Origin: Schistosoma mansoni
Taxonomy: Eukaryota; Platyhelminthes; Trematoda; Strigeidida; Schistosomatidae
DNA length: 64,000 bases
NCBI RefSeq assembly: GCF_000237925.1
Contig: NC_031500.1
Coordinates: 16,517,753 to 16,581,752 of the forward strand
Direction: 5' to 3'
The position numbers and the translations under genes were made by a program. Below the pieces are notes generated by a model. The model had not been told where the DNA came from. It was given only the letters and a program-made list of their open reading frames with translations, and searched no databases. This document shows, piece after piece, positions 55,901 to 64,000 of the stretch (within the stretch, counting starts at the first letter, position 1; each line of letters opens with the position of its first letter).

Positions 55901-58900
55901 TTCAACTGATTCATGATATTCCCATTTTATAGTATCAAAATTTAAAGCTAATATATTATGTTGTGTATTAACAATTAATCTATAATAAAGAAAATTAAAT
56001 TATATTGAAACAACAAAACATGGTAAATAATCTACTGATAATTGAATAACAATTCAAAGTGCTCCGGCGAGAGACTGGTAGGTCCTGGGTTCGAATCTCG
56101 CAAGTGCTGGATCGTGGATGAGGAGTCTCATAGTAAGACGAAACGGCCATCCAGTGCTTCCAGGTATTCCATGGTGGTCTAGCTTCAATTGACTCATGAT
56201 TTAAACTATGAAAAATTCAAATATAATTCATTTTTATATTGGTTGTTTGAATCTTTGCACTGATGTTCAGGACTGCAATTGGTCAGTCTCTCATTGACAT
56301 ATGTGCATACTGTACGGATTGCCTCAATATTGCCTTAAATCAAAAGCATTATAAGCAAAGATGGATGATGACTAGCAATGGAATCCGGGACACGTGTCTC
56401 GTCATAAATGGTCTGAATCCCGGAGTGAACATCAGCTTCGAGATACAGATACGTCCGATTGGTGAGTTTCAAAATGTATGAACGCGTTTGCTGTATTCCA
56501 CTGCTAGCCACCATCCATTTCTGATTAAAATTCAAAGACAAGTTTGTTTAAGTAATTGAAAGTCATGTACATGGTAGTCTTTATGTTATGCCATTATGTT
56601 TTGAGTGATTATAAAGCTGAAAAAAATGTTTACTTAAGGCTTCTTACATGAGAGAGAATTCAATCGCCCAGTATCCTACATCATCGATATTCGCTAATTC
56701 ATTCATTAAATGATTGATATGAATATTCAACGATGTAATCCTTAAGTAAAACTGCTGGATTGTTTGACAAGATTATGTACTAACATGAGCAAAAGTAGAA
56801 TATGTATTCTATATACCTATAAACCACTTTTTAAGAGTGACAATCACTAAAAAACAAAGAAGGCTTAAGAGATCGTATGATGCTGCTATCAAAAAGCTAA
56901 ACCTTATCATTTGACTAATGACTGCCTTTGTGTCCAGAGAAATCGTTATGACTTATAACTGACAACATCTGGGTGAATAAGTTCATTTTATGTCTTTAGT
57001 GGAATTTCATAAAAATGAATAATTATACATGGTTGTAACAGGTGGTGTCCGAAATCTGATACTTATACTCGATATGCTACACGATAACTTCTTAACTGAC
57101 TACTTGAGCGAGAACACAAGAGTGACCGAGAAGGCTTGTTGGGCTACAGAATGAAACATACTAATACTCATTCACATATATACTACTCTATCCTTAGGAA
57201 ATTGACCCATTGACCCCAATGAAATGTACTTGACATTTAGGTCACTTCCGACCGCCATCGATTGACCTTCTCATTAGGCTACTAATGGCCGACTTTCCAC
57301 ATCACAAATCAGTGTGTTTTCAATTAATGTACAATCTACGCGTAATCCATTTCATTTTTTGATATTCTACTTAATCTGTACTATTTTAAAGTTCTTCATC
57401 ATGGATTAATGCCATATTATGGTAAATTTCATAAACGTTCCAGTGAATTACTGATTTCAAATAATCTACCAGATTGAATATGTTTTCATTATTAGTAAAA
57501 AGCAGAATTATAGTCTATATAGAATTCTATGTCTATAGTTAATCCCTATAACATAACGATCAAAGATCATGATAATATTAACTGTTACGCTCTAAATATC
57601 CTTGTCAACAATATCTATATAGGAAACTAACGTAATGAAAACTTAATAAGATAGTCCTAGTTGGAGTTGTTTTTTCAAAAGTACATTATTTATTGTGTTT
57701 AAAAAACATCTAGATTCCAGTGGAGGAAGAAATCAGCAAGAAGCGCTTTAAGTGGATAGGACACACATTGAGGAAATCACCTAATTGTGTCACAAGACAA
57801 GCCCTCACATGAAATCCTGAAGGTCAAAGGAGAAGAGGAAGACCAAAGAACACATTACGCCGAGAAATGGAGACAGACATGAGAAGAATGAACAAAAAAT
57901 GGATAGAACTAGAAATGAAGGTGCAGGACAGAGTGGGTTGTAGAATGTTGGTCGGTGGCCTATGCTCCATTGGGAGTAACAGGCGAAAGTAAGTAAGTAA
58001 TCGTTTTGTATCAATGTAAGAACTTTCACTGTACATGAAAGATTCAATAAATGTTAACATAAACTAAAAAACAGCATACCGATTTTCCAATGGCATAATG
58101 CTTATAATTGGATCATGACGATAGTTTCCCGGCAAGATTCTTTGACAATGTTGAGTTAACAAATTCCACACACGTATACGACCATCTGAACAACCAGTTA
58201 TAATTCTTAAGTCGATCAATTCAACACATAACACTTCACTAGATAAAAGAGCAAAGTTATTAGTGTTCACTTAGGATAATGATTAACAATTTATTCCATA
58301 ATGCATCAATTGACTGTATACTTTAACTTTCCTTACTCTTTGAATTCCCTTTATCAATATGCATATCGTAGTTAGCAAACTATTTAAGTGTGAATTTCGT
58401 ATTGAATAATTAAAAAATTTCTTGCTAATCAGCCACTGATTAGTAAAATGTAGTTGAAATATTTCATGTAACACATATTTCCAAGTGATTGAATACAGTG
58501 ATCTCGAGTGCTGTTAGAGGTATGAGGGCAGTTATCACTTCCCGATTGCCCACACCGTGGAAGGGTATTTCTTGAGGGACCTGAAAAGGAAATTGGGTTA
58601 GAGGTGGTCATAATGACCTGCCCAAGGGACAATTGCTTGAGGTCGGTCACACACGACCTTTTTGTGGGCAGTTTTTGTGTTAGCTCTATTCTTTAAAGGA
58701 CCTTACCGCCGGAGACGGATATCCGTGGGATAAGGTGAGGTGTGCATTTTTGGGGTCCACCTTTTCTAACCCCACCACTCCTTGTAGGAAGGCAGCATCG
58801 CTGTTATGCTGGTTGTCTGAAGGGAACATCTTACTTCCGCCACACCTCTGTACGGTCAGCAGTACAACTTCGCCTTCGGACCTTGGGTTTGCTGCTTTTA

Positions 58901-61900
58901 GCCTTACCGCTCTTCAACCGACCTGTCTGGCATGGTAGGACCTTGAAGAACGATTGTTTCAGCCAGTATAGCTCGATTGGTTCATCACGATAGGCAAGCC
59001 CGACCACCACATCAAGGTAGCAGCAACGGTCGGGACACATATTTCCAGGTAAATCAGTACTGACAACTTAGACTATGATAATAGACAACGTAAATTCAAA
59101 CCATACAGTAAAATATGATTTTCCTTTAGATCACAAATACATACTTTGTTGAAAAGATTAATCAACATGAAACTTATATATTATATGTCACTTAAAAATC
59201 AACTGAGTTAATCTAAAACAAACCTTTAATTAAATTTCAAAAGTAATGTTTCACTATAAACTCCCTCCAAGAATTGAATATCGTGGTTTCTATCGAAATT
59301 CTAATCCTGGATGAATCAGCTGTCAAGTTCTTCATGACTTTCGAAAATTTTCAACTTAATCTTATTTCGTAATGACATCTACCAATACGCTGTTGAACTA
59401 AGTTAGTATCTGTTACCAACTTTTCATGTAATGAATCTACACCTTACTAGCTATTATTGAATGCGACTGATATCATGTACCAATCTAAGTTAAACATCCA
59501 TTGAAAACCAAGTAGGACGTCTTAACAGTGCTTATTCACAATTCCACCTCACGAGGTCGAACCCAATACCTTTAGTCTCATGCACCAATCCCTAATACTT
59601 ACTCGACACGCTTTAACTTCACTGGGCACAGCTTCTTATTAGATTATTGAAGATCATTGGTATCATGAATCAACATGATTTTCAATGGATATCTAACTGA
59701 ATTTTGTTTGGGATATTAATAGGATTCATTCCTTTTAATAGAAAGAAAGGAACTTGATTCGATCACAGTGAAGAATTAGAAAACTTAAATAAAATAGCAC
59801 CCTAATTGTTACAATCCACTTACCCAGTATGCACCAATGTTCCTATACACTCAGAGAATTCTCCAATTATAGACCATATTTTCACAGATTTATCTTTAGA
59901 CGATGTGACTAAATGATAATTGTCAAACCGTAACGCTGTAATAACATCAGTATGACCAGTTAGTACCTGTTATAATAATGATGTTACCAAAACAGTATTT
60001 AATTGTGTATCATCAAAAAAAAGGTTTTTCATTATCTTTTTTTGCTTATTATTCAAGTTCTTAACACTTTATTCTTTCAGTACAATACATATAGATCAAC
60101 GTAGAATATTATTCTAATGTTTTCAAATTCGAATTCACGAGTCGGTCTGAGCTAGACAACCATTCAAAACCTGAAAGCACTGGAAAGCCATTTCATCTTA
60201 GTATGGGACTCCTCAGCGGTGCGCATCCATGATCCCACACGTGAGACTTGAACCTAGGACCTTCGGTTCCGCGCGCGAACGCTTAAACCTCTAGACCACT
60301 GAGCCAATATCTAACAGTGTTAATGACTAAATTCAATCGATCCATGATCTTTCCCAACCCTTCATCCATTATCTGATGTGGACAACTCTCTCACATTTGT
60401 GGGGGTTATCTCTTCATATAAAATGTAGATTTGACTAGTTTAAATCAGTATAATTGTTTGGTAGTGAAAGTAAAGTATGATTAGTCGTTGAGTGTGGACA
60501 AATAACCACTTAGCCTACTGACTATTAAATATATGATTTCCTTCCCTCTCATTGATTTCTACCCCGGACCAAATGAATGTAACTGCTTGTAATTGTATTG
60601 AATAAGGTATTGTCTAGTATTAATCTGATTCTTTGTTTTGGGTCGTGAATCCTAGTCTTGATATCACGTGATTAGTCTTATTAACGAATTAACGTAATAT
60701 CGAAGTATACCTGAGAGTGAGAAAAATATTTCAAACCATCCGTTATATCAGTGATTATCTGTGGTTAATTTCCTGGTTTACAATGTAAAACTTTACTTAC
60801 AACCTTTAGTATAATTATTTGTGTATTAAGTTAATTATCGTGGTATTATTAACTGGAGAACCATTTAAAACTAGACGGTAATCTGGTATGAAGATAATGA
60901 ATAAAACCAAAGTAATGTATTCATTAAATTCACTTGATATTGTTTACTTGAATATTCCCACTGATATTTATGACTGCAATTGACATATGTGCATACTGTA
61001 TGGATTGCCTCGATATAACCTTAATTCGCAAGCATTATAGGCAAAGATGGATAGTGGCTAGCAGTGGAATCCATGACGTGCGTTTCATCCTATTTATGAC
61101 TCGTCAGCTGGATATACCTACATCTCAGAGTTGATGTTCACTCTGGAACTCGAACCTAGTATCATTCGCTTCAAGCACCATCGCATTATCCACTAAACTA
61201 CTGAGTCCCGATAGCTACTTGCAGGTACATCCAGATGATTAGTCCCAAATAGTACGGAACGCGCGTCTTAGATTCCACTGCTAGCCACTATCCATCTTTA
61301 CTTATAATGAACTCATCTTTCATTCCATCATTATAGTTTCAACAATAGAATATCATTATTGTTACAGTTTATATAGTAATCAGTTATATTTTCGAAAGCT
61401 AATGACTAACTAATTTTATGAATATGATTGCAAACATTCATAATTTTAAATAATATTAACCTTTATTAAAATTGGTTTTTTATTGCCAATTCTCCATACA
61501 TTTATACGTCCACTATGTTCACCAGTTGTACAGATGTATCCTCTTAAACCTACTGATGTGATTGGAGTTGAATGTTTCATAATCCATAATGGTTTATGTT
61601 CATCTAATCTCCAAACTTAAAAATAAAATATTTCACAAGTATAAGAAATAATTCAATTAACAAAAATCTACTAAAGTAGTATATCAAATCATTATTATTT
61701 ATTTATTTATTTATTTAAACATATAAATATTGGTACCAAGGGGAACCAGATATATATGCGCCACACAAATCTCATTTGATTTGTGTGAGGGGCTGGATAC
61801 TAACTGGCTGCCCAGAACGAAGCAGGTGGTTTTCTTAGGGGGCCACACCTAAAGTCTTTGACCTAAAGATCTGATCCACAAGGCAGTGGAGCATCGTGAG

Positions 61901-64000
61901 GAGTCCCATGGTATCCGTTGACCAACGATTGATTCATACGCCATTTGTTCCCTCAGGATACTGGGGCTAAGCCATGTATACCATTGGTTTGGAATGAGAG
62001 TTTTCCAACTCCCCTAGTTGGACCCTCCGTGTCCATCAACCCGGTTAGAGCGCCGGATATTCGCTTTCCATCCTCTCACTTTCGTGAACAACATCCCGCC
62101 ACGAGAAGGCAGTGAGTAGGACTTCCCTAGCAGAGGCTGTATACACGTGGTCATGTGATAGCATTTCGAGAGGGAGAGCGGACTCTCCCCACTCTCGGTC
62201 GTACCAGGGCGTTTGGGGGCATATCAAATCAAATCAATCAATCAATGGATTATTATTAAAATAATACTGAATAAAAGTACAATATTTTATGCTGGAAGAT
62301 AACTATGCGCGATAACGAAATGATGCTTTTCTACTTTAAAGAAATCTAAATACCTGGAAAAAAATTTAACTGAACTAAATCATCTTTGACCTTTAAAATA
62401 TTGTACTATAAGAGTAAACATAAAAAGGTGTTTTATCCTGTCAATCGTTAGATGAAAATCATTATTGCTAATTATGAGCAGAGATGGATGGTAGTTAGCA
62501 GTAGAATCCAGGACGCGTGTTTCGTCCTATTTCTGCATTCAAGAGGTAATATTTATTTCAGGACTATTATTCAACATAAAATCAGTTTTCGATGTTCAAT
62601 TAATTGGCACCTGCTCATCTTTACCACCTCACTTATATCAAGCTGTATATGTTTTTCCGTGATTTCTGATCAGTAAACTTGTGTTTTGTCTACTTAGATG
62701 AAACCTAATAATATCAGTCGATCAATTCAAACTCACTTTTGTGATAAATCTGAAACTTGAACGTTCAGTGACAACTTCCTAGTCGTTTCCCAGTTATTTA
62801 TTCACCTGTGGACCATCACATCGATTACTCACTAAAAATTTCTACCCTATCTTGTTCAGTGACAGAAACATGAAGCTCAAACAACAAGTGAAAATAACAA
62901 CTACAATAATGCAAGAAGACCTTGTTTATGAACTTTGAGTTTATAGGTGGTACTGTAGTGAATAAGAACACGGGTGGGGACAATCGAATGTATTGGGGCA
63001 CAAATTACAGAATATCTCACTAAATTCTGATAACCATAGAGTAAACAGTTAATTTGCAAAATAACAATCAATTGTCTCAATCTTAACTGTTCGTTCTGCA
63101 AATATCAGTCCGTATTCTCTGATTTCATTGTTCATGCATTTTCGTACTGATTGCGCTTCATTCCTTTTCTTTCCTTATCGATCATCTGCCAAAATACATT
63201 CTATGTCTGACCATCACCATATACTACTTATATGGACATAAGTAGACCGCACCACAGTACCATAGCAAATATTCAAAACCCATTAATGAAATCACTAAAA
63301 AAAACTATTTACTCTCCAAAGCATTATCTTGTATATTTGTTGAATGGTGAATGTAAAACGACAAACACTTCGTTAACTTTGGTCATGAAGAAGCAGCTTT
63401 TAAAATCATCTATTTAGTTAAATAATCTGACTTAAAGAGAATACCTATCCGAAATCATTTTTTTAAGATTGATTTAAGATTTATGCTGAGGAGTCTCACA
63501 ATAGGACGAAACGGCCGTCCAGTACTTCCAGGTTTTCCCTGGTAGTATAGGTTCAATTGACTCATGATCTCAACTATATATAAAATTTATTTTTATACTT
63601 TTAAACTCTTATGAAAGAATAAACAAATATATAATGAAAGCGTGAGTTAATTGAAGCTAGATCACCATGGAAAACCTGGAAGCACTGGATGGCCGTTTCG
63701 CGAAGTGCTTCCAGATTTTCCATGGTAGTCTAACTTCAATTGACTCACGCTTTCAACTATGAAAATACTAAATCTCCATGAAAAAAACCCTTCTGATAAA
63801 AATATATAATGTTATTATTCAAAGATTTATTAATTGTATATATAAATGAATTCAACTTACTACAACATGTACAATCAACTGAACCACTTACAAATAGATA
63901 GGTAGCTTTAAATTCATCTTTGTTCACATCATTACTTATATTATTATTTCTGTCATGTGAATAATGATAAGATGAATGTGGTCGGTTTTCAGATGTGATA
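49188..64000 (-). CDS. WD40-repeat protein gene, possibly F-box/WD (FBXW10-like), 3' part
   Basis: Seven minus-strand exons in order 64000-63861, 61615-61461, 59966-59824, 58238-58080, 55979-55720, 53017-52837, 49932-49188. All six junctions keep one frame (phases 1,0,2,2,1,2) with GT...AG introns, giving about 590 residues. Exons 1-5 form consecutive WD40 blades: [94 protein letters not shown]...[15 protein letters not shown] segment then closes the propeller. The PGN-x-R-x-DPI and NT-x-x-N words recall FBXW10/CDRT1-type F-box/WD proteins from memory, so substrate-adaptor function in a ubiquitin ligase is only a guess. No F-box is visible; it would lie off the right edge. The C-terminal third is basic, Ser/Asn-rich and probably disordered. 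Introns of 1.5-2.9 kb are packed with SINEs, LTRs and LINE pieces. Confidence 0.85.
49977..50110 (-). repeat. SINE-B, next to an exon acceptor
   Basis: Reverse 3' half: CAGAAGGGGTTTTGTGAAG to GACTCCTCAGCAGTGCGCAT, with an intact ribozyme. Truncated before the tRNA head. Confidence 0.85.
50061..50106 (-). ncRNA. SINE-B hammerhead ribozyme, consensus
   Basis: Same sequence as 46055-46100 on the minus strand; complete core and stems. It would be in the sense orientation of the host pre-mRNA, inside the last intron. Confidence 0.85.
50180..50266 (+). repeat. RTE tail (split by LTR-5)
   Basis: CCAGGACAGAACTCTATGGA, CCTATACTCCTCCATAAAGG, TAGTAACAGGC; continues after LTR-5 as TTAAGTAAATAATC at 50847. 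Confidence 0.75.
50267..50841 (+). mobile_element. LTR-5 solo LTR inside RTE tail
   Basis: 575 bp, TGAAGTGAACTGCG...GGACGTAACA, with perfect TSD CAGGC (50262-50266 and 50842-50846). Removing it restores the RTE tail GTAACAGGC/TTAAGTAA. Poly(A)-like GGAATAAAGCGAG near 50620. The 5-bp TSD suits BEL/Pao or Gypsy. Looks whole as an LTR. Confidence 0.8.
50850..51290. other. Intron sequence, no recognised feature
   Basis: AT-rich part of the last intron of the WD40 gene. Confidence 0.5.
51297..51725. repeat. SINE-A, inverted stub plus one unit with repeated ends
   Basis: Reverse stub 51297-51356, then a forward unit starting TGGGAAGATTCAAACAAAC (51357) and ending with the same words at about 51690-51720. 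One 333-bp period plus about 35 bp. Ribozyme with the AAA insertion at the cleavage site. Confidence 0.85.
51740..52045. repeat. SINE-A, old subfamily
   Basis: Reverse tail and stub, then a forward ribozyme-region half (ACGTCCGATCGGCGAATTCC, GAATGAAATGCG) and GCTAGCCACCATC. Paired with 56235-56525, which shares the same changes. Confidence 0.7.
52160..52705 (-). mobile_element. R-520 retroposon, full length
   Basis: Reverse copy from the (ATTT)n end through ATATTGATACAAGGAAGCAC to CATACCAGGGCATTTGGGGGC. Same ends as the copies at 10185 and 61692; TSD not clear. Lies in a WD40-gene intron. Confidence 0.85.
52837..53017 (-). CDS. WD40 gene exon, serine-rich tail
   Basis: Acceptor ACATTTCAG|, donor ACAG|GTTTGA. 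Encodes [59 protein letters not shown]: low-complexity Ser/Asn with a basic cluster, probably disordered. Confidence 0.8.
53025..53670. other. Intron sequence, no recognised feature
   Basis: AT-rich WD40-gene intron; nothing further supported. Confidence 0.5.
53675..53918 (+). repeat. SINE-A with intact ribozyme
   Basis: Reverse tail stub fused to a forward head (GTGGCCGAGTGGATAACGC, GTTCGAGTCCC), ribozyme and GCTAGCCACTATCCATC end. Confidence 0.85.
53839..53883 (+). ncRNA. SINE-A hammerhead ribozyme
   Basis: ATCCAG, CTGACGAG, stem II GTCC...GGAC, GAAA, CGCGCG, GTC (53875-53877), CTGGAT. Six-base-pair stem I and intact core. Confidence 0.8.
53920..54460. other. Intron sequence, no recognised feature
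   Basis: AT-rich; nothing supported. Confidence 0.5.
54465..54705 (+). mobile_element. RTE 3' tail with C-rich leader
   Basis: 54480-54575 has GGGATGGAGTCGCCAACCCC, CCCGGGCTTGGGACCGGCAG, also found at 55360-55460. It is followed by [39 protein letters not shown] and the tail. Confidence 0.75.
54725..55035. repeat. SINE-A
   Basis: Short reverse stub, then a forward unit from TTTGAAGCGAGGGTACTGGG to AAACAAACAATACTAATTGA; AAA-subvariant ribozyme. Confidence 0.8.
55350..55530 (+). mobile_element. RTE tail with C-rich leader
   Basis: Leader (CGGCGAGATAGGGTTGC, CCAGCCCTCCTTC), then TTGATTGGAGAATCCTATC, GGCCTATGCTCCACGAGG, GTAAAAGGCGTGAGTAAGTA. Confidence 0.7.
55720..55979 (-). CDS. WD40 gene exon, end of propeller and linker
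   Basis: Acceptor TTTATTATAG|, donor TCAG|GTTTGT. Begins [24 protein letters not shown] (end of propeller), then a charged linker ([17 protein letters not shown]) and [18 protein letters not shown]. Single donor and acceptor keep frame with both neighbours. Confidence 0.88.
56055..56215 (+). repeat. SINE-B, 5' truncated
   Basis: AAGTGCTCCGGCGAGAGACT, GGGTTCGAATCTC, a ribozyme lacking its 5' stem I, and CATGATTTAAACTATGAAA. Confidence 0.85.
56235..56525. repeat. SINE-A, old subfamily
   Basis: Same structure and diagnostic changes as 51740-52045 (GGGACACGTGTCTCGTCAT, ACGTCCGATTGGTGAG). Confidence 0.7.
56530..57710. other. Intron sequence; weak LTR-like block at about 57034-57306
   Basis: TGTAACAGGTGGTGTCCG and CCACATCACA could be LTR ends of a reverse element, but no TSD or second copy supports it. 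Otherwise AT-rich intron. Confidence 0.35.
57712..57998 (+). mobile_element. RTE-clade LINE 3' end
   Basis: [62 protein letters not shown], then [18 protein letters not shown]. Ends 80 bp before the WD40 exon at 58080. Confidence 0.85.
58080..58238 (-). CDS. WD40 gene exon
   Basis: Acceptor TTTTATCTAG|, donor CG|GTATGC. Encodes [52 protein letters not shown]: one blade with [12 protein letters not shown] plus the start of the closing strand. Confidence 0.92.
58487..59034 (+). mobile_element. 548-bp GC-rich retroposon with 16-bp TSD
   Basis: Unusually GC-rich block inserted in a WD40-gene intron: GATTGCCCACACCGTGG, GACGGATATCCGTGGG, AGCCCGACCACCACATC, ending GTAGCAGCAACGGTCGGG. Flanks ACACATATTTCCAAGT (58471-58486) and ACACATATTTCCAGGT (59035-59050) differ at one base, a clear TSD. 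No poly(A). Open frames across it lack domains. Probably a non-LTR 3' fragment (CR1/Perere type) or a short non-autonomous unit. Confidence 0.75.
59051..59485. other. Intron sequence, no recognised feature
   Basis: AT-rich; nothing supported. Confidence 0.5.
59490..59690 (-). repeat. SINE-B variant, decayed
   Basis: CATTGAAAACCAAGTAGGAC, CGAGGTCGAACCCAATACC, CACTGGGCACAGCTTCTTA. Ribozyme core largely lost. Confidence 0.6.
59824..59966 (-). CDS. WD40 gene exon
   Basis: Acceptor TTATAACAG|, donor GG|GTAAGT. Encodes [47 protein letters not shown]: a textbook WD40 blade with GH, an SKDKSVKIW strand and the usual spacing. Confidence 0.92.
60120..60425 (-). repeat. SINE-B variant
   Basis: Reverse: AAACCTGAAAGCACTGGAAA, ribozyme (60178-60220), GAGACTTGAACCTAGGACC, CTCTAGACCACTGAGCC, GATCCATGATCTTTCCCAACC. 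Confidence 0.75.
60430..60920. other. Intron sequence, no recognised feature
   Basis: No repeat or exon assigned. Confidence 0.45.
60925..61310. repeat. SINE-A inverted pair
   Basis: Reverse copy 60925-61220 (ribozyme 61062-61107, head with CCACTAAACTACTGAGTCC) and forward ribozyme end 61222-61310. Confidence 0.8.
61461..61615 (-). CDS. WD40 gene exon
   Basis: Acceptor TTTTTAAG| and donor AAG|GTTAAT. Encodes [52 protein letters not shown]: the end of one blade (IWRLD) and one full blade ending INVWRIG. The donor GTTAAT is weaker than GTAAGT. Confidence 0.9.
61692..62220 (-). mobile_element. R-520 retroposon, full length with TSD
   Basis: 529 bp reverse, from the (TATT)n tail to GGCGTTTGGGGGC. 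Perfect 11-bp TSD ATATCAAATCA (61681-61691 and 62221-62231). Confidence 0.88.
62235..62950. other. Intron sequence with a SINE-A stub at 62478-62540
   Basis: The stub reads GAGATGGATGGTAGTTAGCA, CAGGACGCGTGTTTCGTCCT. Otherwise unassigned. Confidence 0.5.
62954..63256 (+). mobile_element. LTR-2 solo LTR, 303 bp
   Basis: TGTAGTGAATAAGAACACGG to AGTAGACCGCACCACA; perfect TSD GTAC (62950-62953 and 63257-63260). Solo LTR fossil inside a WD40-gene intron. Confidence 0.88.
63480..63580 (+). repeat. SINE-B 3' end
   Basis: Forward from the ribozyme (CTGAGGAGTCTCACAATAGG, ACGAAACGGCCGTCCAGTA) to GACTCATGATCTCAACTATA. Confidence 0.85.
63634..63803. repeat. SINE-B compact hairpin
   Basis: Reverse 3' end fused through GGCCGTTTCGCGAAGTGC to a forward 3' end, leaving an almost perfect fold-back with only part of the ribozyme. 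It ends 58 bp before the WD40 exon at 63861. Confidence 0.85.
63861..64000 (-). CDS. WD40 gene exon (rightmost seen, partial)
   Basis: Reads [16 protein letters not shown]..., then [18 protein letters not shown], ending A|GTAAGT in phase 1. The first half is a polar insert ([11 protein letters not shown]); the second starts a WD40 blade completed by the next exon (IWRLDEH). The exon continues beyond the window. Confidence 0.85.

Noticed and set aside
57034-57306. Possible reverse LTR (TGTAACAGGTGG ... CACATCACA)
   Set aside because: No target-site duplication and no second copy in the window; ends chosen only by TG/CA.
58742-58993. 83-codon open frame in GC-rich DNA
   Set aside because: It is wholly inside the 548-bp retroposon with TSDs, with overlapping open frames on both strands and no domain.

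Overview
The window is AT-rich, repeat-crowded eukaryotic DNA that I place in Schistosoma (blood fluke). The grounds are many Sm-alpha-like tRNA-derived SINEs carrying a hammerhead ribozyme, RTE-clade (SR2-like) LINE tails, short LTR-element ends, a Merlin-type transposon fossil, and a host gene broken into small exons by repeat-filled introns. The species is not settled. Two runs of exactly 200 N (7343-7542 and 36674-36873) are scaffold gaps; both start inside SINE sequence.

Host genes. The right third (49.2-64 kb) holds seven exons of one minus-strand gene for a WD40-repeat protein. The gene runs off the right edge. The exons (63861->64000, 61461-61615, 59824-59966, 58080-58238, 55720-55979, 52837-53017, 49188-49932) keep one reading frame across six introns with GT...AG ends. 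They encode several WD40 blades, then a basic/serine-rich tail and an asparagine/threonine-rich C-terminal exon. My best family guess is F-box/WD, FBXW10-like. A second candidate gene is a single short minus-strand first exon at 12101-12212. It encodes a signal peptide, ends in a perfect donor and has a TATA box upstream, as in schistosome secreted or micro-exon genes.

Everything else is mobile DNA. Family names here are mine. SINE-A is Sm-alpha-like with a period of about 331-335 bp. SINE-B is about 340-380 bp with a different tRNA-like head. Both carry hammerhead ribozymes whose stem III is an 8-base palindrome (ACGCGCGT or ACGGCCGT). Two further inverted-repeat elements carry minimal, Penelope-type hammerheads (32.9-33.2 kb; the TTTTGATG family at 16.3, 36.5 and 48.2-48.6 kb). 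A fifth family is present only as a fragment at 27.3 kb.

The LTR relics are mostly solo LTRs with clean target-site duplications: LTR-1 (about 430 bp, 4-bp TSD), LTR-2 (268 or 303 bp, 4-bp TSD), LTR-3 (344 bp, 5-bp TSD), LTR-4 (about 510 bp, 5-bp TSD) and LTR-5 (575 bp, 5-bp TSD). Two short retroposons of about 525 bp and 548 bp have long TSDs.

Nested insertions give relative ages: LTR-1 lies inside a SINE-A ribozyme, SINE-B inside LTR-1, LTR-3 inside LTR-2, LTR-5 and LTR-2 inside RTE tails, and two inverted-repeat elements inside RTE LINEs. The most interesting content is this dense, multi-family set of hammerhead-bearing retroposons and the isolated signal-peptide exon.
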